Below are positions 47,131-59,529 of a DNA stretch of 64,000 nt, piece by piece; position 1 is the first letter of the stretch; every line of letters begins with the position of its first letter. Below the pieces are notes generated by a model. It had not been told where the DNA came from. It did no database searches and saw only the letters and a program-made list of their open reading frames with translations. The position numbers and the translations under genes are program-made. The stretch spans positions 229,019,120 through 229,083,119 of the forward strand of contig CM057009.1 in assembly GCA_029891345.1 (NCBI GenBank), given 5' to 3'. Origin of the DNA: Dryococelus australis (lineage: Eukaryota > Arthropoda > Insecta > Phasmatodea > Phasmatidae).

Positions 47131-49400
47131 TCGCACATATTATATTTGTGTACGTGAATGCCCAACCAATAATATCATTCATTAAATGCTTTGTATAATT
47201 TTAAAAATTCATTTATCGTATCAAAATGTCATTTAAAAGAGCAGAAAACATAAAAAAAATAATTTTTTTTTCTATTTCTAGAGCACTTTTTGCAATCTAT
47301 GGAGTGTGAAATTACTGCATATGCAGTTAAGTTGACTTCAGACATTTTGAAGTGTAAAAACGTGTTGAATTAATTTTGTTCCATATAACTCTTCATAACA
47401 GAAAGCTGCAGGTTTTCTCAGTGTTTGTGAGGCTGGTTATCATGGATTACGACATGGAGCTGCATCTTGCCGGTTCAGAAAGCCAAGAAAATCAATACTT
47501 ATCTTAATATGAATACACTAGTGTCACGTGTAACCAAACTTGATGAGACCAGGTGTCATTCGGTTAAACTAAAAAGTCGTTAATCTGGAATATTGTACAT
47601 TTGTTTTGTAAGGAAAACAATAACATAGGGGTATAAAGTTAGTAAAATAAGATGAAGTGTGTAGAACGATTTATTTTAAGAATGTAGGTTATTGTACTAA
47701 GCATATTTACACATAAAAGGATCATGTTTGTATAGTACATACAAAAATATTACTAGTGTAAATGCTCCTTAAATTTGGTTAATGCAGCTAATGAACTGCT
47801 GGTAGTGTTACAGGGAAATGTGCCACATTCACAAAACTTCAGTGCTATGGAATGAATACATATACTAATAGATTAAAAATAATATGTCCACATATGTTGC
47901 CTTAATGGACACATGGTTAGGCCTCAGTATGTACTTATTTTCTGGATGTATTTGGAGGGACCAACAATTACACATTGTCAATCACGCAGCATGAAATCTC
48001 GAGAGCTACCAGAGATTTATTTATTTGTAATTTGTATATGCTTTACAATTTGAATAATTGTTGTAACTTGTCCATCATATTTGAAATTAGTTTGAAATAA
48101 CAATATATGATGCTAGGTACCTAGGTGCAGGTAGATTCAAATAATCTACTATTTTTCAGTATTGGTGATATAATAAACAGGCTTCATTCTATCAGCCAGA
48201 CTAAAATAAATGCATTAATTAATCTTTTTAATGACAATTTGATTTATATCAGGCTAGCATGTAGCAGTTTCCTGATATTTTTTTTTGGCTAGGGAGTGTA
48301 TTTCTGTAAAATAAAACCATATAACATATAGTTTATCAGTGTGTACACGTATGTAGGTATGTATAAAATTTTTCGGATTGTTTTCATAATTGTTACTGCC
48401 TATAAAGTATGTGTAAATTGAATACTAGTAATATTTTCCAATAAAATGAAACGCATGTTGGCTTAGTGTTATCTTTTGCTTTAATTCCCCCTGTTGATCT
48501 TACCCACTGTACAGTAACATGTAGCAGTATTTGTGAGGTTATCATGAAATTTATTCAGCGCCATAAAAATAATTGATACCTTGCAACCTGTATACAAATT
48601 TAATTTCTTGTGTAGCTGTGCATAGCATATGTTGACTGCAGAATGGCAGCTAACATATTAGTAAAAATAATTTTTCCCTCCATCTCACTCTTGCCCATCA
48701 AAAATGTTTACCGAGTGACTGTCGATGATACGCTTTGACTATATTCTTAGTCGTTAACAATGAAAATTTGTGAAAGTCGTCATTGGCTGAACAAGCAGTA
48801 GTTATAAATGGCTTTATAATTGTGTTTAATCTTTAAATAAAATAAGTTTACCGTGAAATGAATTGATTCTCTACGAGAATTGTACCTGCGATACCTTATT
48901 TTCAGGGCTGGTGCGCTGTCTCCACCGTCGTCAGGGTACATTATTTATTTCTATATAGTGAATGTATGTTTTGTCAAGGGTTGTGTAATTACAGTAGTTA
49001 CAAGTGCTGAGTTTCTTTCTTGGTTGGTAATGTATACCATGTACAGAAAGGCAGGACGGTCATTGTGGCCTGTGCTTTCGTTCAGTTCGCATCGACGCTC
49101 GTGACCTGCAGGTCTTCTGAAACAGCTACACCTGTTAAGGTAAACCTCTGCTCTGCGTCTTCTATAACCATAGTACATACATGGTTGATGTGTGTGTGAG
49201 TTGCAATAGCTCCTCACTCGTCATGGCTAATTCGTTTCGTAATGAACTTCTAGCATTATAAATGGTACGTACTCGGAAAAGTGCATGTACTATTTTCCCC
49301 AGTAGTGTAGTCTCTCTTCCATGACTAATGTATGTTGTATCATATGTGCTTATGGTTCTGGCACTGTATTCCTCTCGTAAAGGGACATGAACTCGACTGG
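47131..49400. other. AT-rich stretch, nothing recognised
   Basis: About 2.2 kb without a recognisable gene or element. The right end becomes GC-richer as it approaches the tandem repeats. Confidence 0.5.
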
Positions 49401-49850
49401 TCTGCCACCTCGCTACGAAGGCTCGGTACATGAACCACGAGTGCGACGAATGGCCGGTCGTGTCCAAACGAGCTACTACTACTACTATGGTCTTGAGCTA
49501 TGGAGGACTGGAGTGGAACATTATGTGCATAGTACCTCTAATTACGGCTCGATATACGCGGGTATGTTGGAGACAGTCAACCTGTAAGTATGGAGTCAGT
49601 ACAAGAGTGCAGGCCGGATATGATGTATGACTATCTGTAATTGTGAGCAATGAAGGCTTGGTACACGAGTGCAGGCTTGGTCGGTCATGTGCGAATGTGC
49701 TACTACTACGGTCTTGGGCTGTGGAGAGCTGGGAAGGGGGTGGGGGCAATTGCGACATGATATACAGACTGTTCGGAGCATTAAAGGCTCGGTACATGAG
49801 AGCAGGTCGGAGACTGCTGCCTGTCGTACAACAAACGTCGCGTTGGCCGC
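49401..49850 (+). repeat. Diverged tandem repeat, TACTACTAC/GGTACATGA family
   Basis: AAGGCTCGGTACATGA at 49418 recurs as AAGGCTTGGTACACGA at 49653 and AAGGCTCGGTACATGA at 49784. After the first two comes GTGCTACTACTAC then GGTCTTGRGCT then GGAG.CTGG in the same order. Periods are about 234 and 131 bp, so the last unit is partial. Frames that cross the units on both strands carry the TAC repeat as Tyr or Val runs and are not convincing genes. Confidence 0.7.
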
Positions 49851-50119
49851 TGATAGTGATGGCTACAAGTGATGATTTCGGTTTGTAAGGAGATGAAGGG
49901 TGGCCTGGTCTTGACTAGCATCGTTTAACACATACTCGCCCTGTGCTTGTGTGTGATTGTGCTGGTTGGTAAGTACTTATACCTATTTTTTCCTTTGCAG
50001 TGGTGTGTAGTAGTGTTGCCCTTATCGTTCCTACACTTAAAAAAATTGTTCTATTTTTTGCCTCAGCACTCGTTGGTAAATTATTTTGCTGTTTTCCTCG
50101 ATGCATAGCGGTGTCGTCG

Positions 50120-50121
50120 TC

Positions 50122-50181
<60 letters not shown>
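50120..50181. repeat. (CT)n microsatellite
   Basis: About 62 bp of uninterrupted CT dinucleotide. Confidence 0.97.
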
Positions 50182-50186
<5 letters not shown>

Positions 50187-50329
50187 TGATGGTTTCATTT
50201 CAGTCAGTTCATAAGGAAGATCCAGAACAACCTGGTTTGTTCTAGCATAGTCGCAGCGTACCTCACCCGATCCTTGTAATGGATCGGAAAGGAAACGACG
50301 AAGAGCAAGAAACCCAACATCAGAAGTAG

Positions 50330-50960
50330 AGTGGGAAGAGGCATTCTGGCCTCAGCAGTCACCCTCGGGTCCAGGATGGCGTTGTGGCTGGGAGCGCCTG
50401 TGTCGTAACAGGAGTATCAAATACAAGATGATCGCCATCGGGGTGGAATGTGGGAGTGGGAAGTTCGATAGGACGAAAAACAGCAGGTGGGAGCCACTTG
50501 GACAGGTTTGAGCACCCGGGAAGAGAGAGGCTTGCATTGGAGAGTAGGGATCAGGGCTGGTGTCATTAGGGCGCCAGGAGGGTTTGCACATTCGCTAGGA
50601 AGGAAACGAGTCCAGGAGAACCCCCAGCATTGGGCAGCAAGATGGTTGGCATCGGGGTTGAATGACAGAGTGTGAGACTTGCACTTTCCCTGGGATGGAA
50701 TATGTGGCTGGGAGCACCCGAGGAACACCTCGGCGCCAGAATGGCAGAGCAGGATGTTCACGGACTCATCCCTACCGAGATTCTAGGATGTTAGATGAAC
50801 AGATCTCGGAAGGAGTAATCCCTGTTGGAATGGGACAACTAAGGAGGAATGAGATTTGGCATCTCGCCTGGTGAAAACATAAGGTGGAATGTCAGTGCAT
50901 GAGACTTCGCCAGGATGATAGGGGAAAGGATAACCTGCGGGTATGCTTGCCCCTTCCACA
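50330..50960 (+). repeat. Diverged tandem repeat, ~220 bp period
   Basis: A GGTGGAATGTGGGAGTGGGAAGTT block (50441) recurs as GGTTGAATGACAGAGTG.GAGACTT (50655) and GGTGGAATGTCAGTGCATGAGACTT (50881), spacing 214 and 226 bp. TGGCTGGGAGC.CC recurs at about 50387 and 50708. Purine-rich plus strand. No protein family recognised in any frame. Confidence 0.65.
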
Positions 50961-50984
50961 GTTAGGTGATGGTGTGAGTATCTT

Positions 50985-51350
50985 CACTGTTGGCATCATC
51001 ATTAGCATAGGTAAATCCAGAAGGAAAAACCTTTCTCGTTCGCCATGTCTGGTTGGGATCCCATGCATGTTTCTCCTCGCCTCATGCTGTCTGATGAGGA
51101 TATAATTAGCTTAGGCTACTCCAGAAGGGATAACATCGATGGTTTGCAATGATATGTCTGGTGAGTGCATAGGCCAATTGCAGTATTTACTTTATTATTT
51201 CTCCAAATCGCACAATGTCTGTTGAGGACATCATTGGCTTAGGTGTGGCCAGAAGAAAACAACCTCGCCAGCTCACGAAGACAAGTCTGGAGAGTGTGTG
51301 TAGGCCCATTCTATTAATTCTTCTCCTAACCTTGCAATGTCTGTTGCATG
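50985..51350 (+). repeat. Diverged tandem repeat, ~105-128 bp period
   Basis: Three units begin TCATTAGCATAGGTAAATCCAG (50998), TAATTAGCTTAGGCTACTCCAG (51103) and TCATTGGCTTAGGTGTGGCCAG (51231). Each continues with AAGRRA.AAC and a TGTCTG block. The copies are old and of unequal length. Confidence 0.7.
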
Positions 51351-51950
51351 CATAGACTGTTGCATGTATATAGGATATTTCATCTCATAAGCCTTGATGC
51401 CCATAAACACAGAACTGCCATAGTTTTTTGCCTTCCTCAACAACACCATAGTCAACACCAGTCATATTCGTACCAAGTAGAGTGTTTGTTCAGCCATGCG
51501 TGGAACATTAGGGTATCCCATGCATCTGCTGCAGCCCTAGAGTCTCATAGATCAACATGTTTCTCCGATTTACTGCATGTAACTCCAGTCAATATTTAAA
51601 TTGCACGGCACAGCTTAAGACAGCTGAGGCATGACAAAATTAAGTGTGCGAGGGCATTTTCTGATATGTCTTTACTTTGTGTGAGCTCTCCTTGCACCTT
51701 AATTGGATGCATGAGGTCCTGATAGATGGCTTTATCAGTATAAATACAACTCCACTTATTATGACTTTGTACTTCTGCAGTTCTTCTGCTGGCATTTAGG
51801 AGTTCAGTCCTTCCCTTTGCTGGATGTAGAAATGAACATATTTTTGCATAATGGAAGTGCCCTGTTTCATGAAGAAGTGGTAACATTTGTCTCTCACAGT
51901 ACATGTGCATATTCCAATCACACAGGGACTTTGTTCTTATAATCAAGCAT
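51273..51950 (-). pseudogene. Broken coding relic, family not recognised
   Basis: The minus-strand frame 51596-51946 (116 codons) reads ERQMLPLLHETGHFHYAKICSF and beyond. It is followed in another frame by KHVDLRDSR-like sequence (about 51540-51560) and then FHAWLNKHS (about 51490), with a last open piece at 51273-51458 (61 codons). This looks like one protein with frameshifts. I recall similar sequence in uncharacterised, multi-copy insect transposon-type proteins but cannot name the superfamily. No catalytic motif is visible. It overlaps the tandem repeat at its right end, which suggests the repeat grew at or into the relic. Confidence 0.4.
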
Positions 51951-52275
51951 ATAAGCTCAATCTGTTCGAGATACTATGTCCTTAACTTGAATTCATACTG
52001 TAGTCCGTTCCCGATTGGAAGCGATGTATGAAAATCAACCTTTGAAAAAACACTCTACCCGTTAGCTGTGTGCATAGACAGTAAGAAAATTAGCGGGCAC
52101 GGGTACAGTTAGGTTGCCAGCACAGAGAGAGAAAATAGTTCCAATGTTTTAACGTAATTGTTCGTTTACTGCTTACAAATGGGAGTCAAAACGGTTTGTC
52201 TGTTATTTTGCCAATTATTATAGAGTAATTAATGACGTGATGCTGAAGTATTTGTATTTCAAAGTGTCGTACACA
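51951..52275. other. Spacer, nothing recognised
   Basis: No supported feature. Confidence 0.4.
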
Positions 52276-52285
52276 GTCACGTGAC
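52276..52285. promoter_or_regulatory. GTCACGTGAC E-box palindrome
   Basis: A perfect 10 bp palindrome GTCACGTGAC, the high-affinity site of USF/MITF/TFE-type bHLH-ZIP factors (CLEAR/M-box type). It lies about 360 bp upstream of an ATG at 52651. Regulatory role not shown; a chance site is possible. Confidence 0.35.
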
Positions 52286-52638
52286 CGGCACAAGGAGAAA
52301 GTAGCACGGCCATTGTTTACTTCTTTCACTGTTCTTGGCTGGCTGTATTTGACGACACTTGTGCTAAAGAATCTGTGCGATTATCTTTTGTAACGTATAA
52401 TAATATATTTGTCTTCTTTAACCTGTTCTTTATCATTAGGTTTACAATAATGTTTGGTGTTAAATTATGCTCACGTTCAAATTGAACTGATTCCTTTTGT
52501 TTTTTGTGCAAGCTTGCTAACGAAGCCAGTTTAAGACGTTACTTGTAGTGCGTTCTCGCATATTTAATAATTGTATGTTCTATTTCAGGTTTGCTTAAAA
52601 TTTAGTTTACTTTGTTTGAAGTTGTGTTGCGGTAGTGT

Positions 52639-52920
52639 TTGTGTGCAGTCATGAGTTATAGCAAAGTGAAGAGAAGAGAAGTCACCACTCATCAACACCA
52701 ACAGGACGTCATTAATTTCGCCGAGTCGTTGAGGATCACGTGGAGAAGCTCATTGAAAAGGACTGGCACAGGGCGGTCCATCAAAACATGCAAGATATGT
52801 CTCAATTCATTATTCCTCTGGACTCGGATTTGGACACAACAGATGAAGAAGATACTGGAGGTGATGGCGGAGAGGTTTTAGCAGTGCCACTGAGTGAGGT
52901 ACCAGGATGTTTTAGTTGAT
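52639..52920 (+). pseudogene. Possible transposase C-terminal fragment, frameshifted
   Basis: A frame starts at 52639 (or ATG 52651) and stays sensible to about 52730. After a one-base shift the sequence gives DHVEKLIEKDWHRAVHQNMQ and then an acidic run DLDTTDEEDTGGDGGE, ending at TGA near 52918. A helix with a Trp followed by an acidic tail resembles the C-terminus of DDE1-type transposases and derived genes. The shift could instead be an intron boundary of a small host gene, for which the upstream E-box would be a promoter hint. Both readings are weak. Confidence 0.3.
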
Positions 52921-53379
52921 CAGTCTGGTGGTAAGTTGGTTACACTCAGCAGGCACTACATCCTGTATCATTTTGATGCAGATTGTTTTGTCAAATGTTA
53001 CCTGTTAATGTAATAATATTGTTGAATTTTATTTGATAGCATTAAAAATTGTGTAAAGTGTATATAAGAGAGTAGCTATCAAAGTATGTCATTTTGAATA
53101 ATTATTTCTATTTTTTTGATTGGGGATGTGTGTGTTTTTCTGTTTTCATAGCAATCCCGTTTTATTACAGGTGCTGCTGTGTTGAGATGCTCATGTACTT
53201 GTTATTTTAATTTATGGCAGTTTTGTAGCAACAGGAATCAGTACAATTAAAAAATTATTTCCGGTACTTCTAACTAATTAATTAATAAACAGTACTTATA
53301 AGTACTGCGCTTATGCATTTAGGCTGTATACTATAGCTATATTCTTGGGTTATGTTTTATTTGATATTGTCCTACAACT

Positions 53380-53432
53380 CGCTGCCTGATGAAACTGGCT
53401 TAGTCAGCGAAACATCGCGATGGCGCAATCGC
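53380..53432 (+). ncRNA. Hammerhead-like core motif, unproven
   Basis: CTGATGA at 53386-53392 is followed by a small hairpin (ACTGGCTTAGTCAG) and GAAAC at 53409-53413, then the palindrome CATCGCGATG. CUGAUGA, a stem II and GAAA are the conserved core of the hammerhead ribozyme, known from Penelope-like and other retroelement ends. A cleavage triplet and stem I partner are not convincing, so it may only be a relic or coincidence. Confidence 0.3.
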
Positions 53433-56400
53433 GTGTAAAATGTATCATCATCCTTTGTGTGTGTGTGTGTGTGTGCACCTGTGGACAAGTGTTGACTGTA
53501 AGTACTTCAATTCCTGTTCTTTTATATATATTTTAGTAGCCTAGTAGCGTACTTGCAATCTTAACAAAATTTGTGGCAAACTTATGTTGTTCCTCCTTTA
53601 AGCATATGTTTACCAACATGTTTGAACTTAATTGTTTGAATATTAGACATGAGTACAACTGATGGCTTTTTCTATTGGGAACCTGTAACCCATATAAAGG
53701 AGAGGAGTGAAAATATGTATCTGATGATTTGTGAAACTGACATATCCCTATTGGAGTAAACGACATTGTGTATCTCGCCCACCCCTCTGCACACACACAA
53801 AACATTAAATTTATCATTCTCCCTTTTTATTTGTTAACAGTATAAAATTTTTTGAGCATTTTTTTTTTTTTTTTTTTTTGTTATTTACAGTATAAAATAT
53901 TTTAAGCTTGAATACCATGTACTTTTGTGTGAACTTCTCAAGATTATCACTATACACTTGTAAAATACACATTAATAATATATAACTTGTATAATGGGCT
54001 CGTCCATGTACGAACACATGTGCACCCAAACACAGTGTAATGTAAACATTATTGTCACATGACAGTCACATGGCAATGTTTGTTTACATTTGGCGGAAGG
54101 ATACAAAACTGGCCTGCAAGTATATCTTTAACAGGGCTTTTAGTAAGTAACTTTCAATGTGGAATGGATTATAGTTTGAGATATGTTTTTATCATCTGTG
54201 TTAATGTTCTGAGCAAGAAACATAGCCTTGTGAGATAGCAAGTTCTTTATTGGTTGTTTAACCTGTTATAATTTCAATAAATAAGGAGAGCAGCTTTTCT
54301 TTCTTGCCTTGCAGCTCAGTAATGACTTCAAGTAGCACTGTGTTAAAACATTCGCTTTGAGTAATTGCTCACTAAGTGGATGATCATGTGCATGACTCGA
54401 GAAAATGAGAACACTTGGGCCCATCAAGCCCACTCCCAGACATAATATAACTGACTGAGATAAAAAATACATTAGGAGGTGAAATTTCCTAATCGAACAA
54501 CCACAATATCTAACTGTCAAGAGTGAATGACTGTAATGTCGCAACACAGGTTTTCGCAAATTGGTTGATCTAAAGTGGCAATACAGCTGCCTTGGCTTCT
54601 ACTTTTACTTTCTTCATGAGCGAAATGCATTATCGTACTAGGATTTCTTGGGTCCAAGTTATTAAATGCACAAGTTCAGTTTGAATCCTTAGGCAGCATA
54701 CGTCTCCACTGTTGAAAATCCTCTTTATGCAGTCTTTGCAGATAAGTGTCGAAGAAACTCCATCCTACATTCCACACGTGCTAAACTATGCATAAAATGA
54801 AACTTAATATACGCGTAACTAACGGTAAATGATTCTAATTGCTCGCACCGTCATAGTAACACAATAAATACATCTTTAAAAAATACGTGATAACTCTGGA
54901 TGTTTGTCTTGTAGACCAATATATACTTTTGCACGGATCATTTGTACCATGCCTGTGTTTATTTTAGTGGGTTCACGCGCGCATTAGTGCTTCGTGGTTT
55001 TAGGTTTCAATGCATAAATCTCCACTGTGTCACGAATTTCTCTAGTTATTTTATGTGATATATTATTGATGTTCATAACTTATGTTCTTTTTGGAAAGTC
55101 GTTATTTCTAGAATCTGTTTATCTAAAAGCAATGATGCGCACGTAATTGCACATTGCAATCGATTGGTTGATGTCATTTGGTAATAAAATCAAATGTTTC
55201 TTAAAGTAGATAATTTGAGCTGTGTAGCATGAGTAAATGTGACAGACACACATTAATGCCTTATTTTTAGTATTGTAATAATTGTGCATTTTTTGGCCTT
55301 CTAACCGTAATACTTATTAATTACGGAAAGCGCAAAGTTGATTATTATTCGCAACAATGCAAAATATTTATTTTAAAAACGAAAATCAATCAAGATATAT
55401 AAACATAAATTAACATATTTACACCACCATATATTATACGCCCTTTATTATTATATCGAAGCAATTTATTGATTGTTTGCATACGTACTTATATATGTAA
55501 CGTTAAAATTGTAAATTCATGTTTACTTGGTTTCTTTTTTTTTAATAATTTTAATTTTGTTCACCTTATACATAATAAATTACCTTTTGATGTGTTATAT
55601 ACATTTTGTAAATTAGCCAGTGACAGGGCAATTTGGAAAATGTCATCTTAGTTACTGTTTTTTAAGGCAATTAAAGTATGCATTCAAAGTCATCCTTGAA
55701 AAATGCTCCACAATGAACACGGACAATTACAAAATAAATAATTACTTATCATACTATTTGAACTTATAACCACGGACTTCATAGATATATTGGGCAATTC
55801 ACATATGTTTCTGTAAGATGCCGAATGATTCAATAGCGCTGATAAGACAATTGCGATAAATTAAATATATAAAATTACATATTTTAAATATAAAATAAAA
55901 TTAAAGCTACAATAATAATCCAAACATTATAAGAGAAAATCTTTATATCTGATCTGGTAATTTCTGTTTCATCAGCAACCTATGTGAATATTTTGACATT
56001 ATATTGAGTTTTACTGGGTCGTAACATGCTTTTTTAAAAAACAAACCTACCATACAACGCCCTTAAATCCTGTATGTCGCCGTAATTTTTTTCTGTCAAT
56101 TAACGCATTCCCTTATGTTTTTTCAACAGTAAATGTTTCTTTTCTGGCCCAATTTTTAACAGACAATAATTTTTAACAGGATATAGATGTTAATAAATTA
56201 GTTGACACACACATATTTTCACATAGGAAGAAAATACCTACCTACCTAAAGTCCGATTGTACTTTGATATATTTTCCTTCTCGGCAACTTATAACAAATC
56301 GGTATTAAACCATCACTGTGCTTTTCACTTGCGGTAATCAGATCTTTCAGGCCCAAAGTCACATTGACATCTTTGTCTTCACCAAGTGATTTATTTTTCA

Positions 56401-56799
56401 ATGGAATCTCATACCATCCATTGTGTCTCCATAACGACATACGTATCACACGTGAATGACTTAACATTGTAAACAAGGCCTTTGTAGCAATAACAAATAA
56501 AATATAGCCTACTCACGATGAAATCTGTTCAGTGAAGATAAAACTACAGGGAGCTACGAACAGCCATCTAGTGGATGCTGTTCTAATTAAGACAGTTTAT
56601 AATTAACTGGTGACACATGCCTCTACTTGGGTGCTCGTAACTCATTAACTGTTTGCCGCAGAGTAGTGTTTAGTACACCCCTGGGAAGCTACAATCCTAA
56701 TTATTAACGTTCGTAAAAACAATTTTTCAATTTTTCCATAGTTTTTCTTCTATGGGCCAGTGTGATCGGAACTTCCATGATTTATATAAAATGGTCAAG
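53433..56799. other. AT-rich stretch, nothing recognised
   Basis: Includes a (GT)n run at 53456-53475 and a T24 run near 53858-53880. The 97-codon minus frame 54266-54559 and the 76-codon minus frame 56246-56476 match no family I know. Confidence 0.5.
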
Positions 56800-57503
56800 T
56801 GTTGCGCCCGAGCTACTGGTACAAGCCTTACAAAAGTAGTAATAGTAGAATCATTACGTTTTGCAAGCACAGCTTGCAAATGAGATGATTCTAATCAAGT
56901 GGGGGCTTTGACAGTAAAAGACTTAATACTCAAAGACGTATATTTCAAAGCTTTATTAAAGATTTGCTACTCTACATACGGACCTCTGTCCTCTAGAACA
57001 GTTCGCCACAATATCCTCCTTCTCTCACATCACATTACATATATCCTTTTCAGTATCACGTGGTTACCCACATAAAATGCCAAGGGTCGACCCCTCGTGA
57101 TTATCGGGTCACGTCCACTAGGATGGTGACTCACCAGTCCCATGACCGGACAGTACATATTTGTCTGTCTAGACCAGTAATCAACAAACCTCGTGTCCCT
57201 GGGCACGTCACCCAGGGCGATGTCCTGCTGGAGTGCATGACTGGTTGGTACATATTGGCCTGTCTAAGTTAACAATAAACACGATAGCTGTGTCGCCACG
57301 CATCTGGCGACTCATCCCATGTGACCCCGAGTTATACACGCAGGCAATCAATATCGCCTTTCTTACTCAGTCCCAACATACGCCTTAAGGCTAATCACTT
57401 GTTGCTTCCTTAAGGTAACTCTCTAGCCAACACTAGACAATAATACTTAATAATAAAATCAATCACACATCTTTAACGAGGGTAAGGCGTGTGGGGCGCA
57501 ACA
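56800..57503 (-). repeat. 3' LTR of errantivirus-like element
   Basis: 704 bp with inverted ends TGTTGCGCCC and GGGCGCAACA. Next to it, on the internal side, TACTCCTCCCTCTTTA (57504-57519) is the complement of a polypurine tract. On the minus strand AATAAA lies at about 56958-56963, about 160 bp from the LTR's 3' end. No second copy in the window. Confidence 0.85.
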
Positions 57504-57751
57504 TACTCCTCCCTCTTTAATAAGACGAAATTACAAGGTAATATCGAATTATCGCTGCTTGGTTCTTACTTGTCTAGCCTCCTATGACTCTTCATTTCAG
57601 TGATTACTATAGCTTGGTCTAACTGCCTACTCCTCGATCGAGTAACGAAAGGGGAGTACGGCTCGTCTCCACTGTTCCTTACTCTATTTAAAATTAATGG
57701 TTTAAAACATATACCAGCTGGACAGCACTTATCTTTACATTGTTGTGTCCA

Positions 57752-59505
57752 TCACTGACCACACTTATATTTTATACCACAGTAAATATTCACAATTACA
57801 ATTATTAATCCCATTACATATGTAATTTAATAAATGTAATATAATATATTTTGGTGATTTAATTCACTCTCCTCCTTAGGTATAGCCGGTTCTACTTCAC
57901 TTATTTCATGACCCATTATTTTTAGCTCATCAGCCTCATACACATGATTCGTGTCAACTGTATCTATCTTAATCGTACCCCAGTTAAGTGTTAAGCCTTC
58001 GTCTTCACAACACTCATACTCTTATGACACTGGAGGGATTACATCCTTACTACTCCTGTTAGTAACACGATAGACTTGTCCCATTATCACTATATTAATA
58101 CTGTAGCATTTACAGTTTTGAGTCCAAATCATTTTGCCTGCCTGTTCCTATTACGTTAAATTCCTTTGGCTCGATCCCTTCACACGACACTGTTAGGTTG
58201 CTCACTTCTGCTGCGACATTCATTGTCACTAAGGCCTATCCATAGGATATCAGTTAATTTCATTTTCCTTCTATCACACACCACTGGAATCTCCTTAGGT
58301 TGACTTAACAGTTTAACCTCACAATTACCTCGAGCATGTATGCTCACCAATGCTGTAGTCCGTTTACACACACTCTTGTCTGCCTCCAACCTTTTACATT
58401 GTTCCCACTCATACCTCTGCAACATCGTATATACTGCTGCGTATCGTCTATCAACAAGCAATAATTTCATTGTTCAATACAGATTAATTTAGTCTTTGTT
58501 CCTTTTACTAACGTCGGTAGAGGTACTGGTTTCTACGAGGTAAATCTTAGATTGTCCACTTGGCGTAACCTTACCACATATCCTAAAACATTTTTATTTA
58601 TAAATACATCCCGCTGCATTACTTTCAATAACAACTGCCCACTAGTCACACTCAGCGGGAAAGGTAGGATTATGGGTTTGGATTGCTCGAGACTCACTGC
58701 CTTCAAATGATTCATTGACTGGGATGGGGAAACAATGTGTGTTGCATTATCCCTAATTGAGCATGCACAACAGCCTCTAATAGTAGCTTATATTGATCCA
58801 ACCACTCATTAGAGAAATACAACAAAGTGGTTACGTGTTCATTCATTAGACTTTTTATCCTTAACTTATTAATTTCGTTAATCATACTAGACTCAAGCTG
58901 ATTTACCAGCCTTTGCAGTGTTTCCATGTTCCAGGTTAGCTTCGCCTCATTTTCAGCCACTTTACTCATAGTGTTGTTAAACATGTGTATAGAAGCTTTT
59001 ACAATCACAACCTGTTGCTTCACCAAGCGGATATATTTAGATGTTCGTGCTCTAGCTTATTAATGTGTTCATTGTAATAATTCTCATCGTCTTCGTCTAC
59101 TGTACCAAACAGTACCTTACTCAAACCACCAATGAGATTTATTAACCCTCTTGTTTTCCGCTTGGATTCTATCTGAGGCGCAGCTAACTCGCTTAACAAT
59201 CTTACCTCCTTATCAATGTTCATTACAATATCCCTTCCTTTCTTAAAATAATTTTGACATATAGATCTGTTAACTATCTCCATATATCGATTACATATTT
59301 GTTCTGTTACAGCTAGGTATTTCTGCACTATTTCATAATTTACTCTTATTTTTGTCACGTTCACATACATTACCATTTTCCACTGCTGATTATACAAGTG
59401 TACTGTTCCTGCATGTTGGTAATATATTCCTGGGGTTTCGGGGTAGTTTTATATCCCGATGTTCAAGCTGCTAGCTGTCCCTGGCAACCACAGTAGCGCC
59501 CACAT
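57752..59505 (-). pseudogene. Errantivirus-like envelope gene, broken
   Basis: An ATG at 59505 starts a short hydrophobic, signal-peptide-like leader (MWALLWLPGTASS). A TAA at 59449-59451 interrupts. The frame 59020-59397 then gives the N-terminal part of the fusion protein with a basic KRKTR stretch followed by GLINLIGGLSKVLFG, which resembles the cleavage/fusion-peptide region of insect errantivirus envelopes (related to baculovirus F). It shifts frame into 58712-59026 (helical, coiled-coil-like), then 58533-58715, then 58180-58470 (Cys-containing ectodomain). A hydrophobic segment with a short Lys-rich tail near 57760-57815 fits the membrane anchor. At least three frame changes and several stops. 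Such proteins mediate particle entry; this one cannot be made. Confidence 0.8.
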
Positions 59506-59529
59506 CACGAGTCTAGAACACACGATTAA

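Noticed and set aside
46938..47198. Frames rich in Ser-Leu-Ser or Arg-Glu-Arg
   Set aside because: Direct result of the CT-rich tract, as is 50000-50245.
53833..53905. Near-duplicate ACAGTATAAAAT blocks on either side of a T24 run, like a target duplication of a retroposed poly-A sequence
   Set aside because: The blocks are only about 45 bp apart with little but T between them; a local slippage duplication is simpler.
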